A stretch of 64,000 nt of DNA from Ciceribacter sp. T2.26MG-112.2 (lineage in GTDB: Bacteria > Pseudomonadota > Alphaproteobacteria > Rhizobiales > Rhizobiaceae). A program made the translations under genes and the position numbers. Positions within the stretch are counted from its first letter, which is position 1. The number at the start of each line of letters is the position of its first letter. Shown here one piece after another: positions 53,692 through 63,958 of this stretch. The notes below the pieces were generated by a model. The model searched no databases. It worked only from the letters and a program-made list of their open reading frames with translations, and was not told the DNA's origin. The DNA lies in assembly GCF_900492205.1 (NCBI RefSeq), contig NZ_UEYQ01000001.1, forward strand, positions 124,001-188,000, written 5' to 3'.

Positions 53692-54642
53692 ATGCAGAAG
53701 CGTTCGCTCGGCCGCACCGGCCTTTCCATCTCCCCCGTCGTGTTCGGCGGCAACGTGTTCGGCTGGACCGCCGACGAAAAGACCTCGTTCGACCTGCTCG
53801 ATGCCTTCTTCGATGCCGGCTACAATGCGATCGACACGGCAGACGTCTATTCCTCCTGGGTTGACGGCCATGTCGGCGGCGAGAGCGAGGAAATCATCGG
53901 CAAATGGCTCAAGCGCGGCCATGTCGCCCGCGACAAGGCGGTTATCGTCACCAAGGTCGGCTTCGACAGCCAGGGGCGAAAGACCGGGCTTTCCGCCAAA
54001 TGGATTGCGGAAGCGGCCGAGGCCTCGCTGAAGCGGCTCGGCACCGATTACATTGACCTCTATCTCGCGCACAAGCCGGACGAGGAGGTGCCGATCGAGG
54101 AGACGCTCGAGGCCTTCGCCCGGCTCAAGCAGCAGGGCAAGGTGCGGGCGATCGGCTGCTCGAACTACGAGGCTGGCCAGTTGCAGGCTTCTCTCGACGC
54201 CGCGGCAAGCAACAATCTGCCGCGCTACGACGTCGTGCAGCCGGAATACAATCTCTATACCCGCGACAGGTTCGAAGGGCCACTGGCCGACCTCTGCATG
54301 CGGGAAGATGTCGGCGTCATCAGCTACTATGCGCTGGCCGCCGGCTTCCTGACTGGCAAGTATCGCAGCCTGAAGGACACGGAAGGTGCGGCGCGCAGCT
54401 ACCGCGTCGGCAATTATCTCGACGACAAGGGCTTGAGGATCCTCGCCGCCCTCGACCAGGTGGCCGCCGAGACCGGCACGTCGCCGGCAACCGTCGCCAT
54501 CGCCTGGGTCGCCGCCCGTCCCGGCATCACCGCGCCGATCGCCTCGGCCACCAGCCTTCGCCAGCTCGAAAGCCTGATTGCCGCCGGCAAGCTTCAACTT
54601 TCCGAAGCGCAGATGGCGCGCCTCACCGAAGCCGGAGCGTAA
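53692..54642 (+). CDS. Aldo/keto reductase
   Basis: This 316-residue AKR (TIM barrel) has the catalytic tetrad regions AIDTADVYSSW (Asp, Tyr), VIVTKVGF (Lys) and DLYLAHKPD (His). The NADPH-binding end is APIASATSLRQLESLIAAG. It starts MQKRSLGRTGLSISPVVFGGNVFGW, as in the YajO/Tas-type branch. GGAG precedes the ATG. A GNAT gene follows after 7 bases and may be co-transcribed. The carbonyl substrate is unknown. Confidence 0.92.
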   Translation: MQKRSLGRTGLSISPVVFGGNVFGWTADEKTSFDLLDAFFDAGYNAIDTADVYSSWVDGHVGGESEEIIGKWLKRGHVARDKAVIVTKVGFDSQGRKTGLSAKWIAEAAEASLKRLGTDYIDLYLAHKPDEEVPIEETLEAFARLKQQGKVRAIGCSNYEAGQLQASLDAAASNNLPRYDVVQPEYNLYTRDRFEGPLADLCMREDVGVISYYALAAGFLTGKYRSLKDTEGAARSYRVGNYLDDKGLRILAALDQVAAETGTSPATVAIAWVAARPGITAPIASATSLRQLESLIAAGKLQLSEAQMARLTEAGA

Positions 54643-54649
54643 GAATTCC

Positions 54650-55096
54650 ATGACCATCGAGATACGTGACGCCCAGCCCGCCGACGAAACCGCCTGGCGG
54701 CGGCTGTGGAAGGGATACCTGACCTTCTACAAGGTCGACCTGCCCGAAGAGGTCACCCACCACACCTGGACGCGCATCCTCGATCCGTCGTCCCGCGTCG
54801 CCATGCGGGTGGCGCTGGTCGACGGCCAGATGGCGGGCTTTGCCATCCACCATTTCCACGATTCCACCTGGGCCCTTTCGCCCGAATGCTATCTGGAAGA
54901 CCTCTATCTCGACGAGACCTTCCGCGGCCGGGGCCTCGGCCGGGCGCTGATCGACGACCTGATCACCCTGGCCAAGCAGAAGGGCTGGTCCCGCCTCTAC
55001 TGGCACACCAACCACGACAACGCGACGGCGCGCAAGCTCTACGACACCTATGCGAAGGAAGACGGGCACGTGCGCTACCGGATGGCGCTCCGTTGA
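54650..55096 (+). CDS. GNAT-family N-acetyltransferase
   Basis: This 148-residue protein begins TIEIRDAQPADETAWRRLWKGYLTFY. The GNAT motifs are CYLEDLYLDETFRGRGLGRALIDDLITLAK (the acetyl-CoA R/Q-x-x-G-x-G/A loop as RGRGLGRA) and WSRLYWHTNHDNATARKLYDTYA. The substrate is not predictable. It follows the aldo/keto reductase by 7 bases and converges on the LysR gene. Confidence 0.9.
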   Translation: MTIEIRDAQPADETAWRRLWKGYLTFYKVDLPEEVTHHTWTRILDPSSRVAMRVALVDGQMAGFAIHHFHDSTWALSPECYLEDLYLDETFRGRGLGRALIDDLITLAKQKGWSRLYWHTNHDNATARKLYDTYAKEDGHVRYRMALR

Positions 55097-55102
55097 TCTC
55101 GA

Positions 55103-55993
55103 TCAGCCACGGTGCCGAAAAAAATCCACGAAGGCCCTGAGCGCCGGGCGCATCTGGCGGCGCGAGGGATAGTAGATGAAGAAGCCCTCGAAGGGCGGGC
55201 ACCAGTCCTCGAGCACGGGGACCAGCCGTCCGGCGGCGACATCCGCGTCGACCCGACCGTCGAACAGGTAGGCAAGCCCAACCCCATCGATCGCGGCGCG
55301 GCGCATCAGCCGCTGGTCGGAGAGGATCAACGGGCCGGACACGTCGACGGCCAATAGCTTTCCCGCCTTTTCCAGCTCCCAGCGGTAGATGCGCCCGCTG
55401 GAAAAGCGCCGCCGGATGCAGCGGTGATGGATGAGGTCGCCCGGCGCCTGCGGCCGCCCATGGGCGGCTATGTAGGCCGGCGACGCGACGATCAGACCGC
55501 GCTGCGGACCGCTGGCGCGCACCGCGATCATGTCGGCCTCCAGATGTTCGCCGAGCCTCAAGCCGGCGTCGAAGCCCTCAGTGACGATGTCCTCGAAGCG
55601 GTCATTGGTGACGACGTCCAGCTCGATCTCCGGATAGGTCTTCAGGAAGGCGCCGAGACGCGGAACGATCAGGTCTTCGGCGGCGAGCATCGGCATGGTC
55701 ACGCGCAACGGCCCGGCCGGCGTGCCCCTGCGGTCGGCCAGCCCCTCCAGCACGGCACTGATGTCGGCGAGCGCCGGCGACAGCGTTTCCAAAAGCATGC
55801 GCCCCTCTTCCGTCGGCGCGACGCTGCGGGTCGTGCGGGCAAGCAGGCGCACGCCGAGGCTCGCCTCCAGCGCGGTCACGGCATGGCTGACGGCGGAAGG
55901 GGCGATGCCCAGTTCCTCGGCCGCCTTGCGAAAGCTGCGGCCTTCGGCGACGGCGGCCAGAACGGCAAGCTGCGAGAGTTGGATCCTGTTCAT
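55103..55993 (-). CDS. LysR-family transcriptional regulator
   Basis: This 296-residue regulator has the N-terminal winged HTH LSQLAVLAAVAEGRSFRKAAEELGIAPSAVSHAVTALEASLGVRLLARTTRSVAPTEEG. A two-lobed effector domain follows (LRVTMPMLAAEDLIVPRL, ELDVVTNDRFEDIVTEGFDAGLRLGEHLEADMIAVRASGPQ). It is divergent from an aldo/keto reductase. A 21-bp perfect palindrome overlaps its start codon, so it probably represses itself and controls the reductase. Confidence 0.92.
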   Translation of the reverse strand: MNRIQLSQLAVLAAVAEGRSFRKAAEELGIAPSAVSHAVTALEASLGVRLLARTTRSVAPTEEGRMLLETLSPALADISAVLEGLADRRGTPAGPLRVTMPMLAAEDLIVPRLGAFLKTYPEIELDVVTNDRFEDIVTEGFDAGLRLGEHLEADMIAVRASGPQRGLIVASPAYIAAHGRPQAPGDLIHHRCIRRRFSSGRIYRWELEKAGKLLAVDVSGPLILSDQRLMRRAAIDGVGLAYLFDGRVDADVAAGRLVPVLEDWCPPFEGFFIYYPSRRQMRPALRAFVDFFRHRG

Positions 55994-56013
55994 TGTTCTA
56001 TCTGATAGAACAA
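55993..56013. promoter_or_regulatory. Perfect 21-bp palindrome, candidate LysR operator
   Basis: TTGTTCTATC, a central T, then GATAGAACAA gives a fully symmetric site with the T-N11-A layout of LysR boxes. It touches the LysR start codon and lies about 110 bases before the divergent reductase. Confidence 0.7.
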
Positions 56014-56121
56014 GCCGCGACAGATTGCATGCATTATCGACGGGCTGATGCCGCGCTATCTTGCCCCTGTCACCTCCGTCTATACTGACGGACGGTGATC
56101 GAACATCAGAGGTACGATTTC

Positions 56122-57120
<999 letters not shown>

Positions 57121-57133
57121 GCCCCGCCTGATT

Positions 57134-58594
57134 TCAAACCTTGGTGCGCCTTGCGTCTGCGGCGATCGGCTGGCTGGCATAGTGCAGGCGTTTGTTTTCG
57201 TACATCATGTCGTCGGCCCGCTTCATCAGCGCTTCCATGCTTTCGCCCGGCTCGCTGGTCGCAAAGCCCAGCGATATGCTGAGCAGTGCATCGGAATAGA
57301 ACTGGTTGTTGATCTTCAGGATCTCGTGGATCGTGTCCACCATGCCCTGCGCGGCCTGGCGGTCTGCGCCGGGCATCAGGACCGCGAACTCGTCGCCGCC
57401 GATGCGCGTCGCATGGTGGGGCGGTTTCACGACGCTGTTCAAGACCTCGCCGAAACGCCGAAGCAAGGCATCGCCGGCGTCGTGCCCGCGCTGGTCATTG
57501 GCCTCCTTCAGGCCGTTGAGATCGACGACGATGGCCGAGACCGGCCTGAGCGACTTGCGCTCCAGCCGGTTCAACTCGTCGGTATAGAAGGCGCGGTTGT
57601 GCAGCTTGGTCAGGATGTCGTGCTTGCCGAGATATTCGAGATAGGCCTCGGCCTTCTTGCGGGCGGTGATGTCGGTCAGCGCAACCTGCACCCGCGACCA
57701 ATCGCGCTCATGGCCGGGGAAGACCGCGAAGTTGAGAAGGATATGCCGAACGCTGCCATCCAGCGCGTAGTTGACCACTTCGCGGCTGTGATAGAGCCGA
57801 TCGTCCCAGAGATCGATCAACTGCTCGCGGAACGGCTTTTCCATCTCGTCACGGAAGATCTCGCCCTGGCGAAGCAGCAGTGTCTGGCGATCGGGCGCGC
57901 CGAACAGATCAAGCGTGGCCTGATTGACATCAAGAACCCGGATTTCCGACATACACTGGCGTACGAATTCGGAATGCACGTCGGTAAACACCCGGAAGTC
58001 GACGATGCCGCGTGAACGGACATCTTCGATCAGCGTCCGGATACCGCTGAAATCCTCGATCCACAGCGAGACGGGCGAATGCTCGAAGACGCCTTCCGCA
58101 TAGCGCCGGTTCTCCAGCTCGGCGCGCCGCGCATCCTCCCGCTCCGTCACGTCTTCGGTGGTGACCAGCAATTGCCCGAGCGTCCGCTCATGGCCCGGAA
58201 GGACGGAACCACGCAGCTGGATATCAAGTCGCCGGCCCTTGAGCGTGTAGTTCACCGCCGTTCCGGCAAACTCCATCCTGCCTTCCCAAAGGTCCGTCAG
58301 TTCGTTGATGTGGGTCTCCCACATGTCGTCGCAGAAAACCCTGCCGAGATTTCCAGCGAGCTCATCGAGGTCTTGCGCCTCGAACAGGTCGAGCGTCTTG
58401 CGGTTGACCTGCAGGATACGGATCTTCGAGGAGCATTCCGCGACACGTGTGCGATCCTGTTTGAGAAAGGCGCGAAGATCTGTCACGCCGTCTGCGCGCC
58501 ATGCGTCGAACTGCGCTTTGACCTCGCTGAAATCCTCGATCCACATCGCAATCGGAGCGAGTTCGAAGATGTTCGCGTCCACGGAAACGTTCAT
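57134..58594 (-). CDS. PAS-PAS-GGDEF diguanylate cyclase, degenerate I-site
   Basis: This soluble protein of about 486 residues has two tandem, internally similar PAS regions. They carry FELAPIAMWIEDFSEVKAQFDAWRADG and FEHSPVSLWIEDFSGIRTLIEDVRSRG, each followed by a VLDVNQATLDLFGA-type strand. A GGDEF domain follows with an intact active site RIGGDEFAVLMPGAD. The R-x-x-D inhibitory site five residues before GGDEF is replaced (KPPHHAT), so feedback inhibition by c-di-GMP is unlikely. No EAL domain is present. The start is ATG 58594, or a GTG five codons upstream. Confidence 0.9.
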   Translation of the reverse strand: MNVSVDANIFELAPIAMWIEDFSEVKAQFDAWRADGVTDLRAFLKQDRTRVAECSSKIRILQVNRKTLDLFEAQDLDELAGNLGRVFCDDMWETHINELTDLWEGRMEFAGTAVNYTLKGRRLDIQLRGSVLPGHERTLGQLLVTTEDVTEREDARRAELENRRYAEGVFEHSPVSLWIEDFSGIRTLIEDVRSRGIVDFRVFTDVHSEFVRQCMSEIRVLDVNQATLDLFGAPDRQTLLLRQGEIFRDEMEKPFREQLIDLWDDRLYHSREVVNYALDGSVRHILLNFAVFPGHERDWSRVQVALTDITARKKAEAYLEYLGKHDILTKLHNRAFYTDELNRLERKSLRPVSAIVVDLNGLKEANDQRGHDAGDALLRRFGEVLNSVVKPPHHATRIGGDEFAVLMPGADRQAAQGMVDTIHEILKINNQFYSDALLSISLGFATSEPGESMEALMKRADDMMYENKRLHYASQPIAADARRTKV

Positions 58595-58927
58595 TGGAAT
58601 ATCGCCCACCGGAGAAAAATCGCGTCAAGAGAACCTTGACCCTCGGCATGTCGGGTCAGGCTATTCAGTATTGATTAAATCTCTATTGATCAAACAGGGG
58701 CAATTCCGGCCGGCCCGGGCGGTGCCGCACCGGTCCTGAGAACACCGGGAAAGCTCGCCAGGCACCCATTCGCCGTGCTCGGGCTTGTCCCGAGCATCTG
58801 CGTGCGGGTTGATTTCATTGACCTCAGAAAATCTTCGGCACAAGGCCGAGGATGACGCCGCGCAATGGTGCGGATGTGCCGGAAACCCGGAGCGGCGCCG
58901 AACGCCGCTCCCGCTTCTTCTCGTCCC
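58595..58927. other. Intergenic region between pheT and the diguanylate cyclase
   Basis: About 330 bases without a supportable gene. It contains the pheT 3' hairpin (58889-58911). It also contains a direct repeat ATTGATTAAA (58670-58679) and ATTGATCAAA (58685-58694) with a 15-base period, in an AT-rich patch that may be the cyclase promoter. Confidence 0.45.
58889..58911 (-). terminator. Hairpin after pheT, probable terminator
   Basis: GGAGCGGCG (58889-58897) pairs with CGCCGCTCC (58903-58911) around a 5-base loop, 16 bases after the pheT stop. On the minus strand only a weak GGGTTTCC follows, so efficiency is uncertain. Confidence 0.5.
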
Positions 58928-61354
58928 TCAGGCGCGCAGGCTGCCGCCGGTGGTCTTTTCGACATTACCGACGATCTTCTTCGTCAGCGCGTCGAAGTCC
59001 TCGTCGGTCAGGGTCTTTTCGACCGGCTGGATCAGCACCTCGATCGCCACCGACTTTCGGCCCTCGCCAACGGAAGCACCCTCGAAGATGTCGAAGACAT
59101 TGACGCCGGTGATCAGCTTGCGGTCGGCGCTGGCCGCCGCCTTGATGATCGCACCCGCCTCGACCGCCTTCTCGACCACGAAGGCGAAGTCGCGCTTCAC
59201 CATCTGGAAGGGCGAGAGGTCGAGCGCCGGCTTGGTGCGGGTCGCCTTCCGCTTCGGCTCCGGCACGACGTCGAGATAGACCTCGAAGCCGCACAAAGCG
59301 CCGGACACGTCGAGCGCTTCCAGCGTCTTCGGATGGAACTCGCCGAAATGGCCGATCACCACCTTCGGACCCATCTTGATCGTGCCGGAACGACCCGGAT
59401 GATACCAAGCAGGACCGCCCTGCTCGACCTGGACGTTCGACATCGGCAGGCCGCAGGCCTCCAGAACGGCGAGCGCATCGGCCTTGGCGTCATAGACGTC
59501 GACCGGCTTGCCGCCGCCCTTGGCCGCGTTCGACCACATGCGGCCGGCGCCTGCAAGCGAGGCCGTGCCGCGGCGGATGCCGCCGGCGATACGACGCTGG
59601 CCTTCCGGCCTGTCGTTCTCGTAGGTGCCCGAGACCTCGAAGATCGCCACGTCGCCGAAGCCGCGGTCGGCATTGCGCTGGGCAGCCGTTAAAAGGCCGG
59701 GCAGCAGCGATGGGCGCATGTCCGACATGTCGGCGGCGATCGGGTTGGCGAGCTTCAGCGCACGGCTTCCGCCGCCGAAAAGCTTTGCGTGCGCTTCCGG
59801 GATGAAGGACCAGGTGACGGCCTCCAGCATGCCACGCGAGGCCAGCGCCCGCTTGGCGGTGCGGGTACGGATCTGCAGGGGGGTGAGGATCTTGGCGTTG
59901 ACCGAACCAGTCGGCGCCAGCGGCTCGGGCTTGATCTTGTCGACGCCATGCACGCGCATGACCTCTTCCACCAGGTCGGCCTTGCCGTCGACATCCGGAC
60001 GCCAGGACGGAACGGCGACCGAGACCGTCTCGCCCTTGCCCGAGACCTCGAAGCCGAGGCCGGTCAGGATCTGGCGAGCCTCGTCATTGGAGACGGTGAG
60101 GCCGGTTAGCCGCTTTACTTCGGAAAAGGGGAAGTCGACGGTCTTGCGGTCGTAACCCTTGTAGCCGACGACCTTGGCCCTGGCCGCCGTACCGCCGCAC
60201 ATGGAGAGAACCAGTTCGGTGGTCCGCTCGAGGCCGGGCATCATGTATTCCGGGTCGACGCCGCGCTCGAAGCGATAGCGCGCATCCGTGATGATGCCGT
60301 GGCCGCGGCCGGTCTTGGCGATGTTGATCGGGTCCCACAGAGCCGATTCGATCAACACGTTGACCGTGTTCTCGTCGCAGCCCGAATGCTCGCCACCCAT
60401 GATGCCGCCGATCGATTCCGGGCCGTTGTCGTCGGCGATGATGACGTTGGCCGGATTGAGCTTGTAGGTGCGGGTATCGAGCGCCAGGATCTCCTCGCCC
60501 TCGCGGGCGCGGCGCACGGTGAGCACGCCCTTGACCTTGTCGGCGTCGAAGACGTGCATCGGCCGGCCCTGGTCGAAGGTCATGTAATTGGTGACGTCGA
60601 CCAGCGCCGAGATCGGGCGAAGACCGATCGCCAGCAGCCGCTGCTGCATCCAGCGCGGGCTCGGACCGTTCTTCACGCCGCGCACCAGGCGATAGGCAAA
60701 GCCCGGGCAGAGCTTCTCGTCGTCGAGCACGATCTTCACTTCGATCGGCGTTTCGCCCTCGGTCTTGAACTCGGGCGCCTTCGGCTGCTTGAGCTTGCCG
60801 AGGCCGGAGGCGGCGAGATCGCGGGCAATGCCGAAGACGCTCGTGCAGTCAGGACGGTTAGGCGTCAGGTTGATCTCGATGACCGGATCGTCGAGCCCGG
60901 CATAGGACGCGAACGACGCGCCGACCGGAGCGTCATCGGGAAGATCGATGATGCCGTCGTGGTTGTCCGACATGTTGAGCTCCTTTTCGGAGCACATCAT
61001 GCCGTGGCTTTCGACGCCGCGGATCTTGCCGACGGCGAGCGTCACGTCGATGCCCGGAACATAGGTGCCGGGACGGGCGAGCGCCCCGACCAGGCCGGCC
61101 CGCGCATTGGGGGCGCCACAGACGATCTGCACGGGCGAAGAGCCGTCACCGGCATCGACCGTCAGCACCTTCAGCCGGTCGGCTTCCGGATGTTTTTCGG
61201 CCGTCAGGATCTTGGCGATGACGAAGGGCTTGTAGGCCGCCTTGTCGTCGACGTCCTCGACCTCGAGGCCGATCGCGGTCAGCCGCTCGCAGATCTCGTC
61301 GAGCGTGGCGTCGGTTTCCAGGTGATCCTTCAGCCAGGAGAGTGTGAATTTCAT
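58928..61354 (-). CDS. pheT: Phenylalanyl-tRNA synthetase beta subunit
   Basis: This 808-residue subunit has an N-terminal tRNA-binding domain ([40 protein letters not shown]) and B1/B5 domains with the editing region ([34 protein letters not shown]). The C-terminal FDX-ACB anticodon-binding domain is [25 protein letters not shown]. With PheS it forms the alpha2beta2 enzyme charging tRNA-Phe. Its GGGGAGC ribosome site is encoded by the last codons of the intervening membrane gene, one base from that gene's stop. Confidence 0.97.
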   Translation of the reverse strand: MKFTLSWLKDHLETDATLDEICERLTAIGLEVEDVDDKAAYKPFVIAKILTAEKHPEADRLKVLTVDAGDGSSPVQIVCGAPNARAGLVGALARPGTYVPGIDVTLAVGKIRGVESHGMMCSEKELNMSDNHDGIIDLPDDAPVGASFASYAGLDDPVIEINLTPNRPDCTSVFGIARDLAASGLGKLKQPKAPEFKTEGETPIEVKIVLDDEKLCPGFAYRLVRGVKNGPSPRWMQQRLLAIGLRPISALVDVTNYMTFDQGRPMHVFDADKVKGVLTVRRAREGEEILALDTRTYKLNPANVIIADDNGPESIGGIMGGEHSGCDENTVNVLIESALWDPINIAKTGRGHGIITDARYRFERGVDPEYMMPGLERTTELVLSMCGGTAARAKVVGYKGYDRKTVDFPFSEVKRLTGLTVSNDEARQILTGLGFEVSGKGETVSVAVPSWRPDVDGKADLVEEVMRVHGVDKIKPEPLAPTGSVNAKILTPLQIRTRTAKRALASRGMLEAVTWSFIPEAHAKLFGGGSRALKLANPIAADMSDMRPSLLPGLLTAAQRNADRGFGDVAIFEVSGTYENDRPEGQRRIAGGIRRGTASLAGAGRMWSNAAKGGGKPVDVYDAKADALAVLEACGLPMSNVQVEQGGPAWYHPGRSGTIKMGPKVVIGHFGEFHPKTLEALDVSGALCGFEVYLDVVPEPKRKATRTKPALDLSPFQMVKRDFAFVVEKAVEAGAIIKAAASADRKLITGVNVFDIFEGASVGEGRKSVAIEVLIQPVEKTLTDEDFDALTKKIVGNVEKTTGGSLRA

Positions 61355-61355
61355 G

Positions 61356-61919
61356 TTAGCTCCCCAAGACCAGGTTCAGTACAGTCTGCAAAATAAATGC
61401 GGCACCAAAAAATAAAAGCAGAGAAACCATAATATTGAATGTCATTCCAAATTTTCTATTCGTAATGAAAGCAACATTTTTTCCAATAACTTCACTGCAA
61501 ATCACAGATTCTATAACTGCGGCTCTCTTCTGGATATATACCACATCTATTACCACCAACTCACGCGGGGCAATGAACGGAAATCTAGTTACGAACTGAC
61601 CCTCTGGATTTACTAATTGCTCATAATTTCTTGCCGGAAATACTGAGAAATCGTCTGGCTTGAATGACATAACAAATTGAACATCATTCGCAGGCTTCCG
61701 CCCTGCGTTCTGCAGAAAATATTTCTCACAATATATTTCAGTTTTCTTATCATCCGCCTGAATGAAATGAATACTATTGTTCGATCGCCCCCAAATAAGT
61801 TTGACGCGTGCGCGGAACAACCAGAAAATCATGGCTCCGACTAGGGTGAAGATCAGTGATAGGATTTGACTGTGTACCGGCGACAGGATTTCCCAGAGTC
61901 GGGTGACAAGCTCTATCAT
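61356..61919 (-). CDS. AT-rich two-helix membrane protein inserted between pheS and pheT
   Basis: This 187-residue protein has an N-terminal helix ([17 protein letters not shown]), a soluble beta-rich domain (about 45-150) and a C-terminal helix ([21 protein letters not shown]). The domain includes [24 protein letters not shown] and [18 protein letters not shown]. Its start overlaps the pheS stop (ATGA) and its stop lies one base before the pheT ATG, so it sits inside the pheST operon. Base composition is foreign: 61441-61500 has 18 G/C of 60. No family is recognised. The central domain looks Ig-like; membrane topology suggests a cytoplasmic or periplasmic middle domain held between two helices. 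Confidence 0.75.
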   Translation of the reverse strand: MIELVTRLWEILSPVHSQILSLIFTLVGAMIFWLFRARVKLIWGRSNNSIHFIQADDKKTEIYCEKYFLQNAGRKPANDVQFVMSFKPDDFSVFPARNYEQLVNPEGQFVTRFPFIAPRELVVIDVVYIQKRAAVIESVICSEVIGKNVAFITNRKFGMTFNIMVSLLLFFGAAFILQTVLNLVLGS

Positions 61920-63001
61920 AAACTCAATCCCCCAAACAGGGTCGGCACGTCGAGCGGGCGGAAACCGTAATGGCTCATCCAGCGCACATCGGCGTTGAAG
62001 AAGTCGCGCAGGTCCGGCATGCCGTACTTCAGCATGGCGATGCGGTCGAGGCCCATGCCCCAGGCAAAGCCCTGGTATTCGTCCGGATCGAGCCCGCCGG
62101 CGCGCAGGACGTTCGGATGAACCATGCCGCAGCCGAGGATCTCCATCCAGTCCGTGCCCTCGCCGAACTTGACGATCGGACCGGACGAGCGGTCGCATTG
62201 GATGTCGACCTCGAAGGACGGTTCGGTGAAGGGGAAGAAGGACGGGCGGAAGCGCATCACCACATTGTCGACCTCGAAGAAGGTCTTGCAAAACTCTTCA
62301 AGAATCCAGCGCAGGTGGCCGACATTGGCGGTCTTGTCGATCACCAGGCCCTCGACCTGGTGGAACATCGGCGAATGGGTGGCGTCACTGTCCTGGCGGT
62401 AGGTCTTGCCGGGAATGACAATGCGGATCGGCGGCTTCTGCGCTTCCATGGTGCGCACCTGCACCGGCGAGGTGTGGGTACGCAACACCTTGCGGTCGCC
62501 GTTGTCGTCGGGCTCCAGGAAAAAGGTATCGTGCATCTCGCGGGCCGGATGACCCTCGGGGAAGTTCAACGCGGTGAAATTGTAATAGTCGGTCTCGATG
62601 TCCGGACCCTCGGCGATCGAGAAGCCCATGTCGGCGAAGATCGCGGTGATCTCGTCGACGATCTGGCTGATCGGATGGATGCGGCCGCGCTCGGCCGGCG
62701 AGGAGCGGACGGGCAGCGAGACGTCGACCGTCTCGGCCTTCAGCCGCGCGGTGATGGCGGCGTCCTTCAGCTCGGTTTTGCGGGCGGTGATCTTTTCGGT
62801 GATTTCGTTCTTCAGTGCGTTGATCGCCGCACCGCGCGTCTGGCGTTCTTCCGGCGTCATCGAGCCCAGCGTCTTCAGGAGTTCGGAAATTGAACCCTTC
62901 TTGCCAAGCGCGGCGACGCGGACCGCCTCGATATCGGCTTCGTTGTCCGCCGCGGCGATGTCGGCGAGAAGCGCCGTTTTCAAACTGTCGAGATCGGACA
63001 T
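61916..63001 (-). CDS. pheS: Phenylalanyl-tRNA synthetase alpha subunit
   Basis: This 361-residue class II synthetase catalytic subunit has an N-terminal coiled coil ([43 protein letters not shown]). Motif 1 is [34 protein letters not shown], motif 2 [19 protein letters not shown], and motif 3 [17 protein letters not shown]. It starts at MSDLDSLKT (63001); the frame is open 19 codons further, across a terminator, and that part is unlikely to be translated. It overlaps the inserted membrane gene by 4 bases. Confidence 0.97.
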   Translation of the reverse strand: MSDLDSLKTALLADIAAADNEADIEAVRVAALGKKGSISELLKTLGSMTPEERQTRGAAINALKNEITEKITARKTELKDAAITARLKAETVDVSLPVRSSPAERGRIHPISQIVDEITAIFADMGFSIAEGPDIETDYYNFTALNFPEGHPAREMHDTFFLEPDDNGDRKVLRTHTSPVQVRTMEAQKPPIRIVIPGKTYRQDSDATHSPMFHQVEGLVIDKTANVGHLRWILEEFCKTFFEVDNVVMRFRPSFFPFTEPSFEVDIQCDRSSGPIVKFGEGTDWMEILGCGMVHPNVLRAGGLDPDEYQGFAWGMGLDRIAMLKYGMPDLRDFFNADVRWMSHYGFRPLDVPTLFGGLSL

Positions 63002-63058
63002 GTCCGTTTCCTGCCCCTTATACCACCGCGGGTCCCTAACGCCCCGGCATGACGACAA

Positions 63059-63095
63059 AATGAAAAACCCGCGCTAGCCCTGCCAGCGCGGGTTT
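63059..63095 (-). terminator. Terminator between rplT and pheS
   Basis: On the minus strand AAACCCGCGCT (63095-63085) pairs with AGCGCGGGTTT (63075-63065) around a 9-base loop and runs into TTTTTCATTTT. It closes the rpmI-rplT unit. The pheS start is only about 60 bases further on, so readthrough or attenuation could influence pheS. Confidence 0.85.
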
Positions 63096-63134
63096 CCCAA
63101 CAATTTCTTTTACAAAAGCTTGGGAAGCGCTGGC

Positions 63135-63539
63135 TTACTTGACCGCGCTTTCAAACTCGTTGGCCGTGCCGGCGTCCTTGAGGTAGGCCAGCGCCTTCTT
63201 GGCAGCGGCAACCAGGGAGCCGAAAGCTGCCGGTTCATGGATGGCCATGTCGGACAGAACCTTGCGGTCGACTTCGATGCCGGCCTTGTTCAGGCCGTCG
63301 ATGAAGCGGCCATAGGTCAGGCCGTGTTCGCGCACAGCAGCGTTGATACGCTGGATCCACAGGGCGCGGAAGTTGCGCTTGTTGACCTTGCGGTCGCGAT
63401 AGGCGAATGCCTTCGAACGGTCCACGGCGGCCTTTGCTGCGCGGATCGTGTTCTTGCGGCGGCCGTAGAAGCCCTTGGCTGCCTTGAATACCTTGTTGTG
63501 CTTGGCGCGGGAAGTTACGCCACGTTTTACGCGTGCCAT
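63135..63539 (-). CDS. rplT: 50S ribosomal protein L20
   Basis: This 134-residue basic protein reads [98 protein letters not shown], an unmistakable L20 sequence. It binds 23S rRNA domain II early in 50S assembly. It is downstream of rpmI with a 39-base gap. The C-terminal tail is longer than in E. coli (118), as is common in alphaproteobacteria. Confidence 0.98.
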   Translation of the reverse strand: MARVKRGVTSRAKHNKVFKAAKGFYGRRKNTIRAAKAAVDRSKAFAYRDRKVNKRNFRALWIQRINAAVREHGLTYGRFIDGLNKAGIEVDRKVLSDMAIHEPAAFGSLVAAAKKALAYLKDAGTANEFESAVK

Positions 63540-63578
63540 GTCATGATCTCCTTAAATGATCCAAAAAGCGAAAGGGTC

Positions 63579-63782
63579 TCAGAGACCGTTCGGCAGGTAG
63601 TTCTTGATGACCTTCTTGCCGTCAGCTTCGGCGAGAACCATCGTGCCGCGTGCGTCGCGGATGAACTTGTTGGACCGCTTGATCATGCCGTGGCGCTTGC
63701 CGGCGGCAGCCGCCAGGACCTTGCCGGTGGCGGTGATCTTGAACCGCTTCTTGGCGGAGGACTTCGTCTTCATCTTGGGCAT
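63579..63782 (-). CDS. rpmI: 50S ribosomal protein L35
   Basis: This 67-residue basic protein starts [66 protein letters not shown]. The [13 protein letters not shown] start and NYLPNGL end are family hallmarks. The start at 63782 gives the normal size; upstream in-frame codons are leader sequence. infC is not adjacent in this window. Confidence 0.97.
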   Translation of the reverse strand: MPKMKTKSSAKKRFKITATGKVLAAAAGKRHGMIKRSNKFIRDARGTMVLAEADGKKVIKNYLPNGL

Positions 63783-63958
63783 TTTGCTACTCCATTGTTC
63801 TTGTATCGAAACAGGCAGACGACGCCCGTTTTCAAGCATAAAGAACGGCCACGGCATGCCCTGCCGGACCGTTCGGACGCGCGCTTATAACCGCTGACGG
63901 ATAAAAGCGCAACGGGTCGCATCGGGAATCTCGAACGGCCGCCGACGATGCGGGCCCG

